Origin: Chamaesiphon minutus PCC 6605
GTDB taxonomy: Bacteria > Cyanobacteriota > Cyanobacteriia > Cyanobacteriales > Chamaesiphonaceae
Direction: 5' to 3'
Assembly: GCF_000317145.1 (NCBI RefSeq)
Contig: NC_019697.1
Span: 434,001-498,000, forward strand
Length of the DNA: 64,000 nt
Positions 35,447-43,910 of the stretch are shown here, in pieces (within the stretch, counting starts at the first letter, position 1; every line of letters starts with the position of its first letter). The translations under genes were made by a program, and so were the position numbers. The notes beneath the pieces are model-generated. The model saw only the letters and a program-made list of their open reading frames with translations, ran no database searches and was not told where the DNA came from.

Positions 35447-35596
35447 TCAGATTCTCTTGCGGGCAGCGAGTTTGTTTCTCGTTTACTCACTGTTGTATCT
35501 TCTCTGAATCTGCAAGAGCGTAATATGCTTGATTTTCTGGTTGAATCTATCTCTGCCACTCGTTCTGGGGCAATTCCACCTTCTCTTCGCCGTTAG
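35447..35596 (+). pseudogene. 3' remnant of an IS66-family transposase
   Basis: The plus strand reads SDSLAGSEFVSRLLTVVSS followed by LNLQERNMLDFLVESISATR and then SGAIPPSLRR and a stop. This matches the C-terminal end of IS66-type transposases (G-x-FV.R.LTVV..L..Q.RN.L.YL...). Upstream sequence does not continue the protein, so only about 50 codons remain. The 35353-35774 gap also holds one copy of a 22-bp direct repeat at 35709-35730. Confidence 0.7.
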
Positions 35597-35708
35597 CCCT
35601 CGGAACTTCTACCGACGAAACCCCAGATAATACAAGAACGTGCCGATATTTTCGCTTTGATGATGTGGCAATTTGGACTAGAGAACTATCAACCTCGATC
35701 GATTTAAG

Positions 35709-35730
35709 TGGACATAATTGGCTACGATCG
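35709..35730. repeat. 22-bp direct repeat bracketing a small gene (partner at 36451-36472)
   Basis: GGACATAATTGGCTACGATCG occurs here and at about 36451-36472 in the same orientation, either side of the coiled-coil membrane gene. The second copy is preceded by an extra GGACATAAT unit. Confidence 0.8.
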
Positions 35731-35774
35731 AACCTGCGGAATGTGGGAGGCAAAAGTACGATTTAAATTGGTGT

Positions 35775-36197
35775 TTACTGATGAGGTGTCATCAAACTAG
35801 CTGCTAGGATTGTCACAGAAAAGCACATTGACAAAAATGTCAACCCTGTTAAGATCGCGATAGTTTTTTTATTGCTTTTGAGGACTTTTTGTAATTGCTC
35901 GATCGCTCGATCGTGTTCGGCAAGTACATTAGTCTGCCGTCTACACGCATCTGATAGTTTTTCGAGTAAATCGATACATCTTTCGGTGCGGGATTCTGTA
36001 CCTTCATCTAACTTTGATACGGCTTGATGAACGAGCGAGATCATCTCGATTAGTTCATCCCGAATCGGGTTAGAGCTAAACCTGCGATTTTTCTCGCTCG
36101 ATATCTCGTAGTCGGGATCTTTTTGACTCGATTGTAAGTATTCTCTGAGTTTCTCTGCTGATATTTTAAACTCGTCTTCTGGTGAATTGTCTTCCAT
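35775..36197 (-). CDS. Small coiled-coil protein with a C-terminal membrane anchor
   Basis: A 140-residue protein I do not recognise. It has an acidic N-terminus, a long helical stretch likely to form a coiled coil (about 55-108, e.g. CIDLLEKLSDACRRQTNVLA), and a single transmembrane helix near the C-terminus (TIAILTGLTFLSMCFSVTIL), giving a tail-anchored layout with most of the protein in the cytoplasm. It lies between an IS66 relic and a Fic gene, flanked by 22-bp direct repeats, which suggests an accessory gene. The 305-bp gap to the Fic gene holds the second repeat copy and nothing else seen. Confidence 0.6.
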   Translation of the reverse strand: MEDNSPEDEFKISAEKLREYLQSSQKDPDYEISSEKNRRFSSNPIRDELIEMISLVHQAVSKLDEGTESRTERCIDLLEKLSDACRRQTNVLAEHDRAIEQLQKVLKSNKKTIAILTGLTFLSMCFSVTILAASLMTPHQ

Positions 36198-36502
36198 GTT
36201 GATTTTATAGAACTAACGCTTGTCACCGAACATAATCCCTGCCGTCATCTGCCCATCGAGTGAAATCTATTTATCAATAATTGTACCTACTTATCTCGGT
36301 TCATTGCGATCGAAGTCAGGAATGTTTGGCTCGATCTCTCCCAACCCAAATCCTCAGCCAATCTTACCGATCTTTGCTAAGTTTTAACATTCGCCCAACG
36401 GCTCGCATCACCTATATCAAGCATCTATAAATTAGTTAATTGGACATAATCGGACATAATTGGCTACGATCGGTTCATTAATCGGACAAGGTAGTCACTC
36501 TA

Positions 36503-37552
36503 ATGACAAATATTGACATTCCGATCGGGCAAGAACTCGTGTTACTCATTGCCGAAATTGACGAGTTTAAAGGCAAATGGCGGGCACTCAATACCTTAGC
36601 ACCAGATAGATTGGCAGCACTCCGAAAGATTGCCACGATCGAGAGTGTCGGTTCTTCCACGCGGATTGAAGGAGCTAGACTGACCGATCGACAAGTACAA
36701 GCATTGCTAGCAAATGTGGGCAAACAAAGCTTCACATCCCGCGACGAGCAGGAGGTAGCGGGCTATGCCGCAGTTATGGATGCGATTTTTGTAAGCTGGG
36801 AATCGATCCCATTTTCAGAAAATTACATCAAACAGTTTCACAAGATGCTACTGAAATATAGTCCTAAAGACGAGCGACATCGGGGCAAATATAAGAAGTT
36901 TGAGAATAGCGTGCAAGCTTTCGACGTCGATGGAAACAGTTTAGGGATTGTATTTGAAACTACCTCCCCGTTCTATACTCCCCGCCAGATGTCTGAAATT
37001 GTCACCCAGACAGCAGATCGCCTGATTTCACCCACGATTCATCCGCTGCTGACAATCGGGATTTTTGTGGTTACCTTTCTGGCAATCCATCCATTTCAGG
37101 ATGGAAATGGTCGTTTGTCCCGAATTTTGACGACACTGTTGCTGTTGAAAGCTGGATATAGCTATGTGCCATATTCTTCGCTCGAAAGCATTATCGAAGA
37201 GAGTAAAGAGGGCTATTATCTCGCTCTACGCCAGACTCAAGGTACTATCGGCTCGGATCGATCGCCTAACTGGGAACCTTGGTTACTGTTCTTCTTTCGT
37301 GTTCTGCAACGCCAGAAGAACAGACTCCAAACTAAACTGGACAACGAAAGAATCATGGCTTCAACCTTGCCATTGCTATCGGTACGCATCCTCGAATTAG
37401 CCAAGGAGCATGGCAGAGTAACGACTCAATCGATCGAACAAGCAACAGGCGAAAGTCGCAGCACGATTAAGGCACGGCTCAAACAACTGACTCTCGATCG
37501 ATTATTAATTCGTTATGGCAATGGCAGATCTACTTGGTACGGACTTAGTTAA
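36503..37552 (+). CDS. Fic-family protein (class II, self-inhibited)
   Basis: A 349-residue Fic protein. The core motif HPFQDGNGR (about residues 194-202) is intact, so AMP transfer to a target hydroxyl is expected. The N-terminal inhibitory helix carries STRIEG, which fits [S/T]xxxE[G/N], placing it in class II with built-in inhibition, so no separate antitoxin is needed. The C-terminus is a winged-helix domain (RVTTQSIEQATGESRSTIKARLKQL). Target unknown. It is convergent with the TcmP/DUF5131 pair, in a patch with an IS relic. Confidence 0.92.
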   Translation: MTNIDIPIGQELVLLIAEIDEFKGKWRALNTLAPDRLAALRKIATIESVGSSTRIEGARLTDRQVQALLANVGKQSFTSRDEQEVAGYAAVMDAIFVSWESIPFSENYIKQFHKMLLKYSPKDERHRGKYKKFENSVQAFDVDGNSLGIVFETTSPFYTPRQMSEIVTQTADRLISPTIHPLLTIGIFVVTFLAIHPFQDGNGRLSRILTTLLLLKAGYSYVPYSSLESIIEESKEGYYLALRQTQGTIGSDRSPNWEPWLLFFFRVLQRQKNRLQTKLDNERIMASTLPLLSVRILELAKEHGRVTTQSIEQATGESRSTIKARLKQLTLDRLLIRYGNGRSTWYGLS

Positions 37553-37606
37553 GCGATCGAAAGGTAAAGGAAAAATGCTAAAGGGGAATCCATCGAATTT
37601 TGGATA

Positions 37607-38482
37607 TTACGACTGCTGTCTTAATTTTTCATGTAAATTAAAAATTTCGTTTGTAATTTTGATAGCTGTCTGATTGTGACTTGCCAAGCACAATGCATAC
37701 AATGCTGAATTTGTAGAGTTTCGCATCAGAACAGGTCTGCTTACATGTGGAAAGAGAGATCTTAGTTGAGCTGTGTAAAGACTTGCCAACCATTCAGCCG
37801 GAATCGTCTCACGACTCAGCGAAGACTCTTCCTGATTTCCAAACAAATTTAATTGAGTTACAGGAGATTCTTTGTAGATTTGATTAATCCAATCTGTACT
37901 GCCCATCACCTTGTTTAATTGCTCTATCACTTCTGGGCTTGGGCTTCGATCTCTGGGTAGAAGGCGAGTAACGCCCATTACAGAGAAATTCACAAAAATA
38001 TCACATGTTCTGGTATTGGCTAGTTCTTGAACCGTTTCCCAATCAACCTGCAACCCATAAGGATCTAAAAATACAAATGCTCTCTTTTTTGACGAGTAAG
38101 GAAGTTGAGGAATAATATCGTTCCTCAAAACCTCGTTACAGTTTCCCTGGCATATATCGATCTTGCAATCTGGAAACTCTTCACGGAGCTTTTCTACACG
38201 CTCTATACGCCGAGATGACAAATCCACAAACCAGTACCCATCAAACTTCGGTTCTGTTTGTAAGGCACGCAGGGGTGAACCTTCGATATATCTCTCATCA
38301 TCTTTTGCTCTAGGATTAACAGAGCCAGCAAAGGCGTCAATGTAATAGTAAGCTCTAAGCCAATCTTTTTTTTGCTCATTCATGATGACTGAATAAGCTT
38401 TCAGGTATTTAGTCAGTAAATTTAGTTTGTCCTCAGACCATCGCCCAATAATATCTTCACCTTCGCTACCAAATCGATTCAT
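37607..38482 (-). CDS. tcmP: Three-Cys-motif partner protein TcmP
   Basis: A 291-residue protein matching the three-Cys-motif partner family: WSEDKLNLLTKYLKAY at the N-terminus, YYIDAFAGSV, GSPLRAL, a methyltransferase-like nucleotide-binding region around YWFVDLSSRRIERVEKL, and AFVFLDPYGLQVDWE. Such proteins travel with a radical-SAM-like DUF5131 (Gp37/Gp68) protein on plasmids, phages and islands; the joint function is unknown. The DUF5131 gene lies 19 bp upstream on the same strand, so they form an operon. Confidence 0.85.
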   Translation of the reverse strand: MNRFGSEGEDIIGRWSEDKLNLLTKYLKAYSVIMNEQKKDWLRAYYYIDAFAGSVNPRAKDDERYIEGSPLRALQTEPKFDGYWFVDLSSRRIERVEKLREEFPDCKIDICQGNCNEVLRNDIIPQLPYSSKKRAFVFLDPYGLQVDWETVQELANTRTCDIFVNFSVMGVTRLLPRDRSPSPEVIEQLNKVMGSTDWINQIYKESPVTQLNLFGNQEESSLSRETIPAEWLASLYTAQLRSLFPHVSRPVLMRNSTNSALYALCLASHNQTAIKITNEIFNLHEKLRQQS

Positions 38483-38501
38483 TTTTGGACTCTTGTAATA
38501 T

Positions 38502-39299
38502 TTATTTAGCAGAAACAGAAATTATCTGTCTGTTTTCTAACAGATCTGGCTTTTTGTGCCGAGATATTTTCTGGTTTTGCCACTTATTAATATGTTCATC
38601 CCACATCGGAGGCATCTCATCCCAAATACGATCGTCAAGCAGCCTACCACCAGATTTAGAATGTGTTCCTCCCCATTGTTTAAAGAAAAAGGCAACATCA
38701 GTTTCCCGTGTTTGATTCAATATTTCTCTAACCCATTCAGGTTTCATTGGACGATGTTGATATCCAGACTCGCCACCAACAATTACCCAATCTATTCCTT
38801 TCAAATCAAGGCTTAACGATCCCAACAGCGGCTCACACGATAAAAAACGTACTTTTGAGGGCACTTGGCGTAAAGCATCAATTCTATGACTATATTGCTG
38901 ACTTTCTACAGACACACCCATCCAAATATTTTCAGCCCAATCCAGCTTAGGTGCTAACTCAGCCAACCGCTCGTCACGCTTAGTTAAAACTTGATATATA
39001 TGCCAAGGAGTTTCTCGCATAACAGCGAAGACTGCCTGCAAATATGCCAAAGGTACCTCTTCATGAAAAAGATCGCTCATGGAATTGACAAAGATTCGAC
39101 TGGGCGTGCGCCACTTTCTCGGTTGCTCCAATCGCTCTTGATGTAATGTTAATTTGAAACCCTGGGGAAAACTTCGCGGAAATCGTGTTGTCAACGCTTC
39201 CGCATAACAATATCGACAACCAGGACTCACCTTATTGCATCCAGTCGTCGGGTTCCAAGTTTTATCAGTCCATTCAATACCAGTATTTGTGCTTGACAT
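38502..39299 (-). CDS. DUF5131 (phage Gp37/Gp68-like) three-Cys-motif protein
   Basis: A 265-residue protein opening with IEWTDKTWNPTTGCNKVSPG and CRYCYAE, a C-x6-C-x2-C cluster resembling but not identical to the radical-SAM CxxxCxxC site. MSDLFHEEVP, VLTKRDERL, WMGVSVE, RFLSCEPLLG and VIVGGESG are the family's conserved blocks. ATG 39299 is preferred over GTG 39314. It is the first gene of the operon with tcmP. Proposed activities (Fe-S dependent nucleic-acid or tRNA chemistry) are unproven. Confidence 0.87.
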   Translation of the reverse strand: MSSTNTGIEWTDKTWNPTTGCNKVSPGCRYCYAEALTTRFPRSFPQGFKLTLHQERLEQPRKWRTPSRIFVNSMSDLFHEEVPLAYLQAVFAVMRETPWHIYQVLTKRDERLAELAPKLDWAENIWMGVSVESQQYSHRIDALRQVPSKVRFLSCEPLLGSLSLDLKGIDWVIVGGESGYQHRPMKPEWVREILNQTRETDVAFFFKQWGGTHSKSGGRLLDDRIWDEMPPMWDEHINKWQNQKISRHKKPDLLENRQIISVSAK

Positions 39300-39484
39300 T
39301 TTGCTAGTATACACCTCAATCGGACTGCACCGAAACCTATATTATAGTACAAAATACCCATAAGCTTTATGACTTGACACAGTTCTTCGCAAGTGGGTAC
39401 TGCAAATTAGAGCGGACGCAAAGCAGATGAAGTCGATCGATCGCCTCATACTCGATGTGGCTAAACAACCGATACCTTGATGAC

Positions 39485-40474
39485 ATGCATAACACAATGA
39501 CACCACCCGATCTGATTATTTCTACGGCAAACCTCACTAAATCCTACGGCAAACGGCAGATTGTCAGTAACCTGAATTTAGCAGTACCCAGAGGTTCTAT
39601 TTGTGGTTTTCTTGGCTCTAATGGGGCGGGCAAAAGTACCACCATTAAGCTCTTGCTGGGGCTGGTACAGCCGACGAGCGGTGTCGGGACTGTTTTTGGT
39701 AAAAATATCGTTACCGATAGCCTAGCAATTCGCGATCGAGTGGGTTTCTTGGCTCAATCGCCGAGTTTTTATGGCTATTTGACAGCCAGAGAAACGCTCC
39801 AATTTGTGGCTTCGTTCTTCTTTACTGGCTCCAAAACGGCAATCGCGGCACGAATTGGGGAATTAATTGAATTGGTGGGTTTGAGCGGCAAAGCCAATCG
39901 CCCCGTGAAGGGTTTTTCTGGGGGCGAAAAGCAAAGATTGGGAATTGCCCAAGCGGCGATTAACGATCCAGAATTAATTATTCTCGACGAGCCAGCCTCC
40001 GCACTCGATCCGTTGGGGCGGCGGGATGTATTAAAGATTCTCGAAAGTTTTCGCGGACGCAGTACGGTGTTTTATTCTACTCATATTCTCGATGATGTGC
40101 AGCGGGTGAGCGACAGGGTAGTAATTCTCGAACGTGGTAAATCGATCGCCCAAGGATCGATCGAGGAATTATTAGCGGGCGATTTGAGTTTATTTCACAT
40201 GACGGTGCGCGGCGATGGTTTGCTACTTAAAGCTCGATTACTATCGATACCTTGGGTTAAAAAGATCGAGTTAGAAGCTGGCATCCCCGACTTAAAAAAT
40301 AGGCGCACGACTAAACTCCAAATTCATGTCACCGACTCTCACACCGCCGAAACCGAATTGTTGCGACTGGCGATCGCCGACACGGAAACGATCGTCACCC
40401 AATTTGAAAGATCGGCTCACAATCTCGAAGATATTTTTGTCAATTTAGTCGCTGGAGGCACCAAATATGAATGA
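39485..40474 (+). CDS. ABC transporter ATP-binding protein
   Basis: A roughly 329-residue ABC ATPase: Walker A GSNGAGKST, signature FSGGEKQRLGIAQA, Walker B LIILDEPASALDP and H-loop STHILDDV. A C-terminal extension of about 90 residues is typical of ABC-2-type exporters. The gene overlaps the permease by 8 nt. In-frame ATGs at 39455, 39485 and 39497 are possible; no ribosome site decides, and I take 39485. The cargo is unknown. Confidence 0.9.
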   Translation: MHNTMTPPDLIISTANLTKSYGKRQIVSNLNLAVPRGSICGFLGSNGAGKSTTIKLLLGLVQPTSGVGTVFGKNIVTDSLAIRDRVGFLAQSPSFYGYLTARETLQFVASFFFTGSKTAIAARIGELIELVGLSGKANRPVKGFSGGEKQRLGIAQAAINDPELIILDEPASALDPLGRRDVLKILESFRGRSTVFYSTHILDDVQRVSDRVVILERGKSIAQGSIEELLAGDLSLFHMTVRGDGLLLKARLLSIPWVKKIELEAGIPDLKNRRTTKLQIHVTDSHTAETELLRLAIADTETIVTQFERSAHNLEDIFVNLVAGGTKYE

Positions 40475-41243
40475 GCGAGATTTTGGACTCCAGCGCGTCT
40501 CTAATAGTTGGTATCGCGGTTTTGATGCCATCTATCGCAAAGAGCTAGCCGCATGGTTTGGCACTCATCGCTGGATAAATCAGTCGATTATTTGGATGGC
40601 ACTTACTTTAACTCCCGCGCTGATGGTTCCGGCTACTACTCACGATCGCGGTGTGGCAGTTTTAACATTATTTCTGTGGTCGGGGAGTAATATGATGTCA
40701 ATCGGGACGGTAATTCTGACTCAAGGCGCGATCGTCGAAGAAAAACTTACGCAAACTTTAATGTGGATTTTTTCTAAACCGTTATCGCCTGCGGGTTTTG
40801 TGCTCGGTAAATTTGCCGCTTATGCCGTATTTATTGCGGCGATCGTCATTGGTGCGCCGTCGATTTTTATCTATGTTTATGCCTTGTTTACTGGTTTGCC
40901 AGCAAGTATCTCGATTTTTAACTATTTCATCGGGGTATTGATGCTCTATTTGGTGGTGCTATTTGTGTTAGCATTTACTATTTTATTGGGAGTATTATTC
41001 GATCGTATTGCCGCAGTAACAGCACTGGCATTGACGATCTTTTTTAGCGGCTCGAGTATAAAATCTAACTCCCAAATTCGCTGGATCGAACCATATACCG
41101 TCTGGGCACTCCAACACAATTCCTACGAAACAATGATGGGAAATTTTCCAAGTACGGTTTGGTTGGCAATGGTAAGCGCGGTTATCTCGATCGCTGTAAT
41201 CCTAACGATCTCCATTATCTGGATGCAGCGATCGGAACTATAG
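40467..41243 (+). CDS. ABC-2-type transporter permease
   Basis: A 258-residue integral membrane protein with six predicted segments (for example MALTLTPALMVPAT, ILTQGAIVEEKLTQTLMWIF before the second half, and the last helix near AVISIAVILTISIIW). It forms the exporter with the ATPase encoded upstream, overlapping it by 8 nt. Sequences such as SKPLSPAGFVLGKF are characteristic of ABC-2 membrane domains. Confidence 0.88.
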   Translation: MNERDFGLQRVSNSWYRGFDAIYRKELAAWFGTHRWINQSIIWMALTLTPALMVPATTHDRGVAVLTLFLWSGSNMMSIGTVILTQGAIVEEKLTQTLMWIFSKPLSPAGFVLGKFAAYAVFIAAIVIGAPSIFIYVYALFTGLPASISIFNYFIGVLMLYLVVLFVLAFTILLGVLFDRIAAVTALALTIFFSGSSIKSNSQIRWIEPYTVWALQHNSYETMMGNFPSTVWLAMVSAVISIAVILTISIIWMQRSEL

Positions 41244-41245
41244 TA

Positions 41246-41367
41246 ACTAGTAGTCTACGGCGTAAATAAGGTTACTATTTTGGGAGACTTTGAGACTGGG
41301 AGAAAGAAACGGTACCCTCATTTCCGCTGCTTAATACTAGTATATTTAAGCTGGTGCAAGATGTGAG
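41246..41367. repeat. Roughly 120-bp dispersed repeat, copy 2
   Basis: Same order and strand as 10271-10400: ACTAGTAGTCTACGGCGTAA, TACTATTTTGGGAGACT, GAGAAAGAAACGGTA, then a diverged tail to GGTGCAAGATGTGAG. The GGAGACTC triplication of copy 1 is reduced here. Confidence 0.75.
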
Positions 41368-41525
41368 AAGTGCGATTCATGTCGATCGAGGATGTTACCT
41401 TGGAGATCGACTACTATATACGTACCGTTCCAATCTTCAGCATGTCGAATCAAAACGGGCATTTCGGCTTGAATGGAAGTCACTGGCGGTACTCCTTGGG
41501 GAATGAATACTTCATGCACACCGTC
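41346..41525 (-). pseudogene. Possible 5'-truncated protein remnant
   Basis: The minus strand, immediately after an in-frame stop, reads DGVHEVFIPQGVPPVTSIQA then EMPVLIRHAEDWNGTYIVVD and LQGNILDRHESHFSHLAPA before TAA. The composition is clearly protein-like but there is no start codon near its beginning (the only ATG gives 38 residues). I do not know the family. Its end overlaps the tail of the dispersed repeat. Confidence 0.35.
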
Positions 41526-41599
41526 TCAGATAGAGTGTGCGGATTTAACTCTCGATCGAGTACTTCAGAATCGATCGAAATTGAAAAGGGACGATCGCC

Positions 41600-41998
41600 A
41601 TGAGCGCAGGACAAGAAAATACTTTAAAAGTTGGTCATCAGGCATTTGAACGCCTTCAACATGGTTTGACAACAGCGGACTGGACTCCCATGTTAGATCT
41701 CCTCACCGAAGACTTTACTTTTTGGTTTCCTGTCGGCGCATACCACGGGTTAAATGTGGGTAAGGAGAGAGCGCAAGCTTTTTTCCAACATGTCTCCGAA
41801 GTGTTCGGTAAAACCATCAAAGTCACCAGTCTAGAGCGCGTTACCAGCAATGAGACTACGATTGTATTTGAGTTTCGCGATGAGGGGATGATGTTCGACA
41901 CACCTTATGCCAATCGGATTGCGGTATCTTTTGACGTGCGCGGGGACAAAATTTGTGGCTATCGAGAATATTTTGGGAGCGATGGTAAATCGAATTAA
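41600..41998 (+). CDS. NTF2/SnoaL-like protein
   Basis: A 132-residue protein with the cone-shaped NTF2-like layout: helix AFERLQHGLTTADW, then LLTEDFTFWFPVG, VGKERAQAFFQHVSEVF and strand-rich TIVFEFRDEGMMF and RIAVSFDVRGDKICGYREYFG. Such proteins are small-molecule isomerases, hydratases or binding proteins; no catalytic assignment can be made. It stands alone. The 312-bp gap that follows (41999-42310) shows no gene, only a GTGGACACTGCTCA word related to the dispersed palindrome. Confidence 0.8.
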   Translation: MSAGQENTLKVGHQAFERLQHGLTTADWTPMLDLLTEDFTFWFPVGAYHGLNVGKERAQAFFQHVSEVFGKTIKVTSLERVTSNETTIVFEFRDEGMMFDTPYANRIAVSFDVRGDKICGYREYFGSDGKSN

Positions 41999-42310
41999 CG
42001 TAGAAATGCTATGCTCACATATTGTATCAATGCAATCAGTAACATTTTGAGAGATCGCTTTACCTACAGTTCTATTCTGGTCACACCAGTAAGGTGGACA
42101 CTGCTCATGGATAAAGCCAGATGAAGCAAAAGATTGAGATTATTATCGATCGCAAACGCTTCACAATTATCTCAAAATAAACTCACCAGCATCAATAATT
42201 TAATAATGTACAAAGGATCGATCTAATCACGATCGTGTAGCTCATTTCTGAGGATTTCGATAGTATGATTACAGTTGCCAGTCGATATATTTTGAGAGGA
42301 TGCTGTTGAT

Positions 42311-42721
42311 ATGCTATCTAAATCGGTACGAGCTTTTAACGATCGAGTAGCGGCTTCTCCAGAATTGCAAACAAAGCTCCGCGCCGTAACTTCTCCGATC
42401 GATTTTTTAGCCCTGGCAAAGTCAGAAGGACTCGATCTCAGCGGTCAAGATTTTCAGACGATCGCGCAGCAGGCATATCAACAGTGGCTGGAACAGTTAG
42501 CTCCCAAGATGAGGGAGTTCTTTAGTCGGGTTCATAGTACCAAAGAATTGGACGAGCGATTAAAAGTCTCTCAGTCGAGTACTGATGTTATTGCGTTGGC
42601 GCAGGAGTGTGGCGTCGAGCTATCGGCGGATGACCTCCAACAAGCGGCAACGGTAGCGGAATGTATTCCTGGCTTTAGCTTTGAAAAGCTCTGGTTCAGG
42701 GGATTAGGTTTGAGTAAATAG
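42311..42721 (+). CDS. Tandem Nif11-domain protein
   Basis: A 136-residue protein with two Nif11-like helical modules: SVRAFNDRVAASPELQTKLR with SPIDFLALAKSEGLDLS (1-55), and FFSRVHSTKELDERLKV with TDVIALAQECGVELSADDL (about 73-120). Nif11 domains serve as leader regions of some ribosomal peptides and also occur as stand-alone proteins of unknown role. The C-terminal 20 residues contain one Cys but no Gly-Gly cleavage site followed by a peptide core, and no maturation enzyme is adjacent, so a peptide-precursor role is not supported. Confidence 0.75.
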   Translation: MLSKSVRAFNDRVAASPELQTKLRAVTSPIDFLALAKSEGLDLSGQDFQTIAQQAYQQWLEQLAPKMREFFSRVHSTKELDERLKVSQSSTDVIALAQECGVELSADDLQQAATVAECIPGFSFEKLWFRGLGLSK

Positions 42722-42727
42722 TACGGA

Positions 42728-43150
42728 CTAGTTTTTCTCAACTTGAATTGGCTCGGCTGTTTTACGCATAGTCAGTAGCACAAAGGCGATCGATTCTGGG
42801 ACGAGTGCGGCAATTGCCGTGAGTTGTAGCGAGCGAGTTTCAGATGCGTTAAATAACCCCGCCGCACCGCTCAAATATGCAGAGATAACATCGGTAGCAT
42901 CAATCGCAATGCACGCCAATAACAGAGTCTTCACAGTACTGAGATCGGCAATAGCCACGAGGATCGCCAGTAAGATGTCTCTAATTGCCCACACCCGAAT
43001 AATGTAAGGCATTTGGATATTTGAATCGATCGGGATGTTGAGCTGTGCCATCAACCATAACGGATCGACATAGCCCACCGCACTCAGACTAAACCGAACC
43101 AGACACATCAAACCGATGAGGAAAACGACATACCAACTTTGACCTCTCAT
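42728..43150 (-). CDS. Small membrane protein with four predicted helices
   Basis: A 140-residue hydrophobic protein; helices lie roughly at 8-28, 50-70, 75-95 and 108-128, with the conserved-looking motif RVWAIRDILLAIL between helices 1 and 2. I do not recognise a named function; the layout resembles small DUF-type membrane proteins (DUF4267-like). It stands on the same strand as the SDR and GNAT genes, 49 bp downstream of the SDR gene, so it may be the last gene of that operon. Confidence 0.7.
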   Translation of the reverse strand: MRGQSWYVVFLIGLMCLVRFSLSAVGYVDPLWLMAQLNIPIDSNIQMPYIIRVWAIRDILLAILVAIADLSTVKTLLLACIAIDATDVISAYLSGAAGLFNASETRSLQLTAIAALVPESIAFVLLTMRKTAEPIQVEKN

Positions 43151-43199
43151 ATTTACCCTCCCAGATCTAATTTATTAGAAAATAAGGCCGAAAACTGCA

Positions 43200-43898
43200 T
43201 TAAGCACCCTCGCCTAACATTGCAGGCACATCGATTTCTTTGATGCAGGTGGCTCGCGATAACGAGAGAATGCAATCGATAATCTTTAACATATCCGTCA
43301 GCGGAATCGCTTCACCGCCGCTTAAATTGTCTGCGGCAAGATCCGCTAAAACTTCGGGTGTGCCCACGTTACCAGGATTGATTACCGTCACACCGATTTG
43401 CTGAGAACGCAATTCTTCGCGCAATGAATGCACTACCCCCCGCAACCCGAACTTAGACGCACTATTAGCAACTTCTCGCCCAGAGAAATTATCTCGCACT
43501 GAGAGCGCGCCCATGAAGATGATTTTTGGATTATGAGATCGTCTGAGGGCAGGTAGTAAAGCTTTAACCAATCGAATCGGAGCTAATAAATTTACCGCAA
43601 TTACTCGATCGATATCCTCATCAGTACAATCTTCAAAGCGATACTGACTGGTAAAAGCATGAGTTTCCCAAGTTCCGCCCATGTATAGTAAGGCATCTAA
43701 TCGATCGCTTCCAATTGCTGTTGCTACCGTTTCCACCCCCGCAAGCTGGGATAAATCTGCCTGAATCCATTCACCAATTGGTGCCGGAGTCCGCGCAACC
43801 GCTAACAATCGATCGGATCTATCTACTAAATGTTCGGCCACCGCCAGCCCAATCCCACGGCTCGCACCCGCTACAACTATCGTCTCGAACGACATCAT
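43200..43898 (-). CDS. SDR-fold protein lacking the catalytic tyrosine
   Basis: A 232-residue short-chain dehydrogenase/reductase: nucleotide-binding GASRGIGLAVAEHL, the FMGALSV strand with Ser, and the helix with the active-site Lys. The YxxxK motif reads NSASK, Asn replacing Tyr, so ordinary oxidoreductase activity is doubtful unless another residue substitutes. It ends in a PGNVGTPEVL segment. It lies 12 bp downstream of the GNAT gene (same strand), divergent from tetR. Confidence 0.82.
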   Translation of the reverse strand: MMSFETIVVAGASRGIGLAVAEHLVDRSDRLLAVARTPAPIGEWIQADLSQLAGVETVATAIGSDRLDALLYMGGTWETHAFTSQYRFEDCTDEDIDRVIAVNLLAPIRLVKALLPALRRSHNPKIIFMGALSVRDNFSGREVANSASKFGLRGVVHSLREELRSQQIGVTVINPGNVGTPEVLADLAADNLSGGEAIPLTDMLKIIDCILSLSRATCIKEIDVPAMLGEGA

Positions 43899-43910
43899 TA
43901 GTGCTCCTGT

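Noticed and set aside
37607-39299. TcmP/DUF5131 pair as a restriction-modification system
   Set aside because: No DNA methyltransferase catalytic motif such as (D/N)PPY and no nuclease motif was visible.
42311-42721. Nif11 protein as a lanthipeptide precursor
   Set aside because: No cleavage site with Cys/Ser/Thr-rich core and no LanM or transporter gene beside it.
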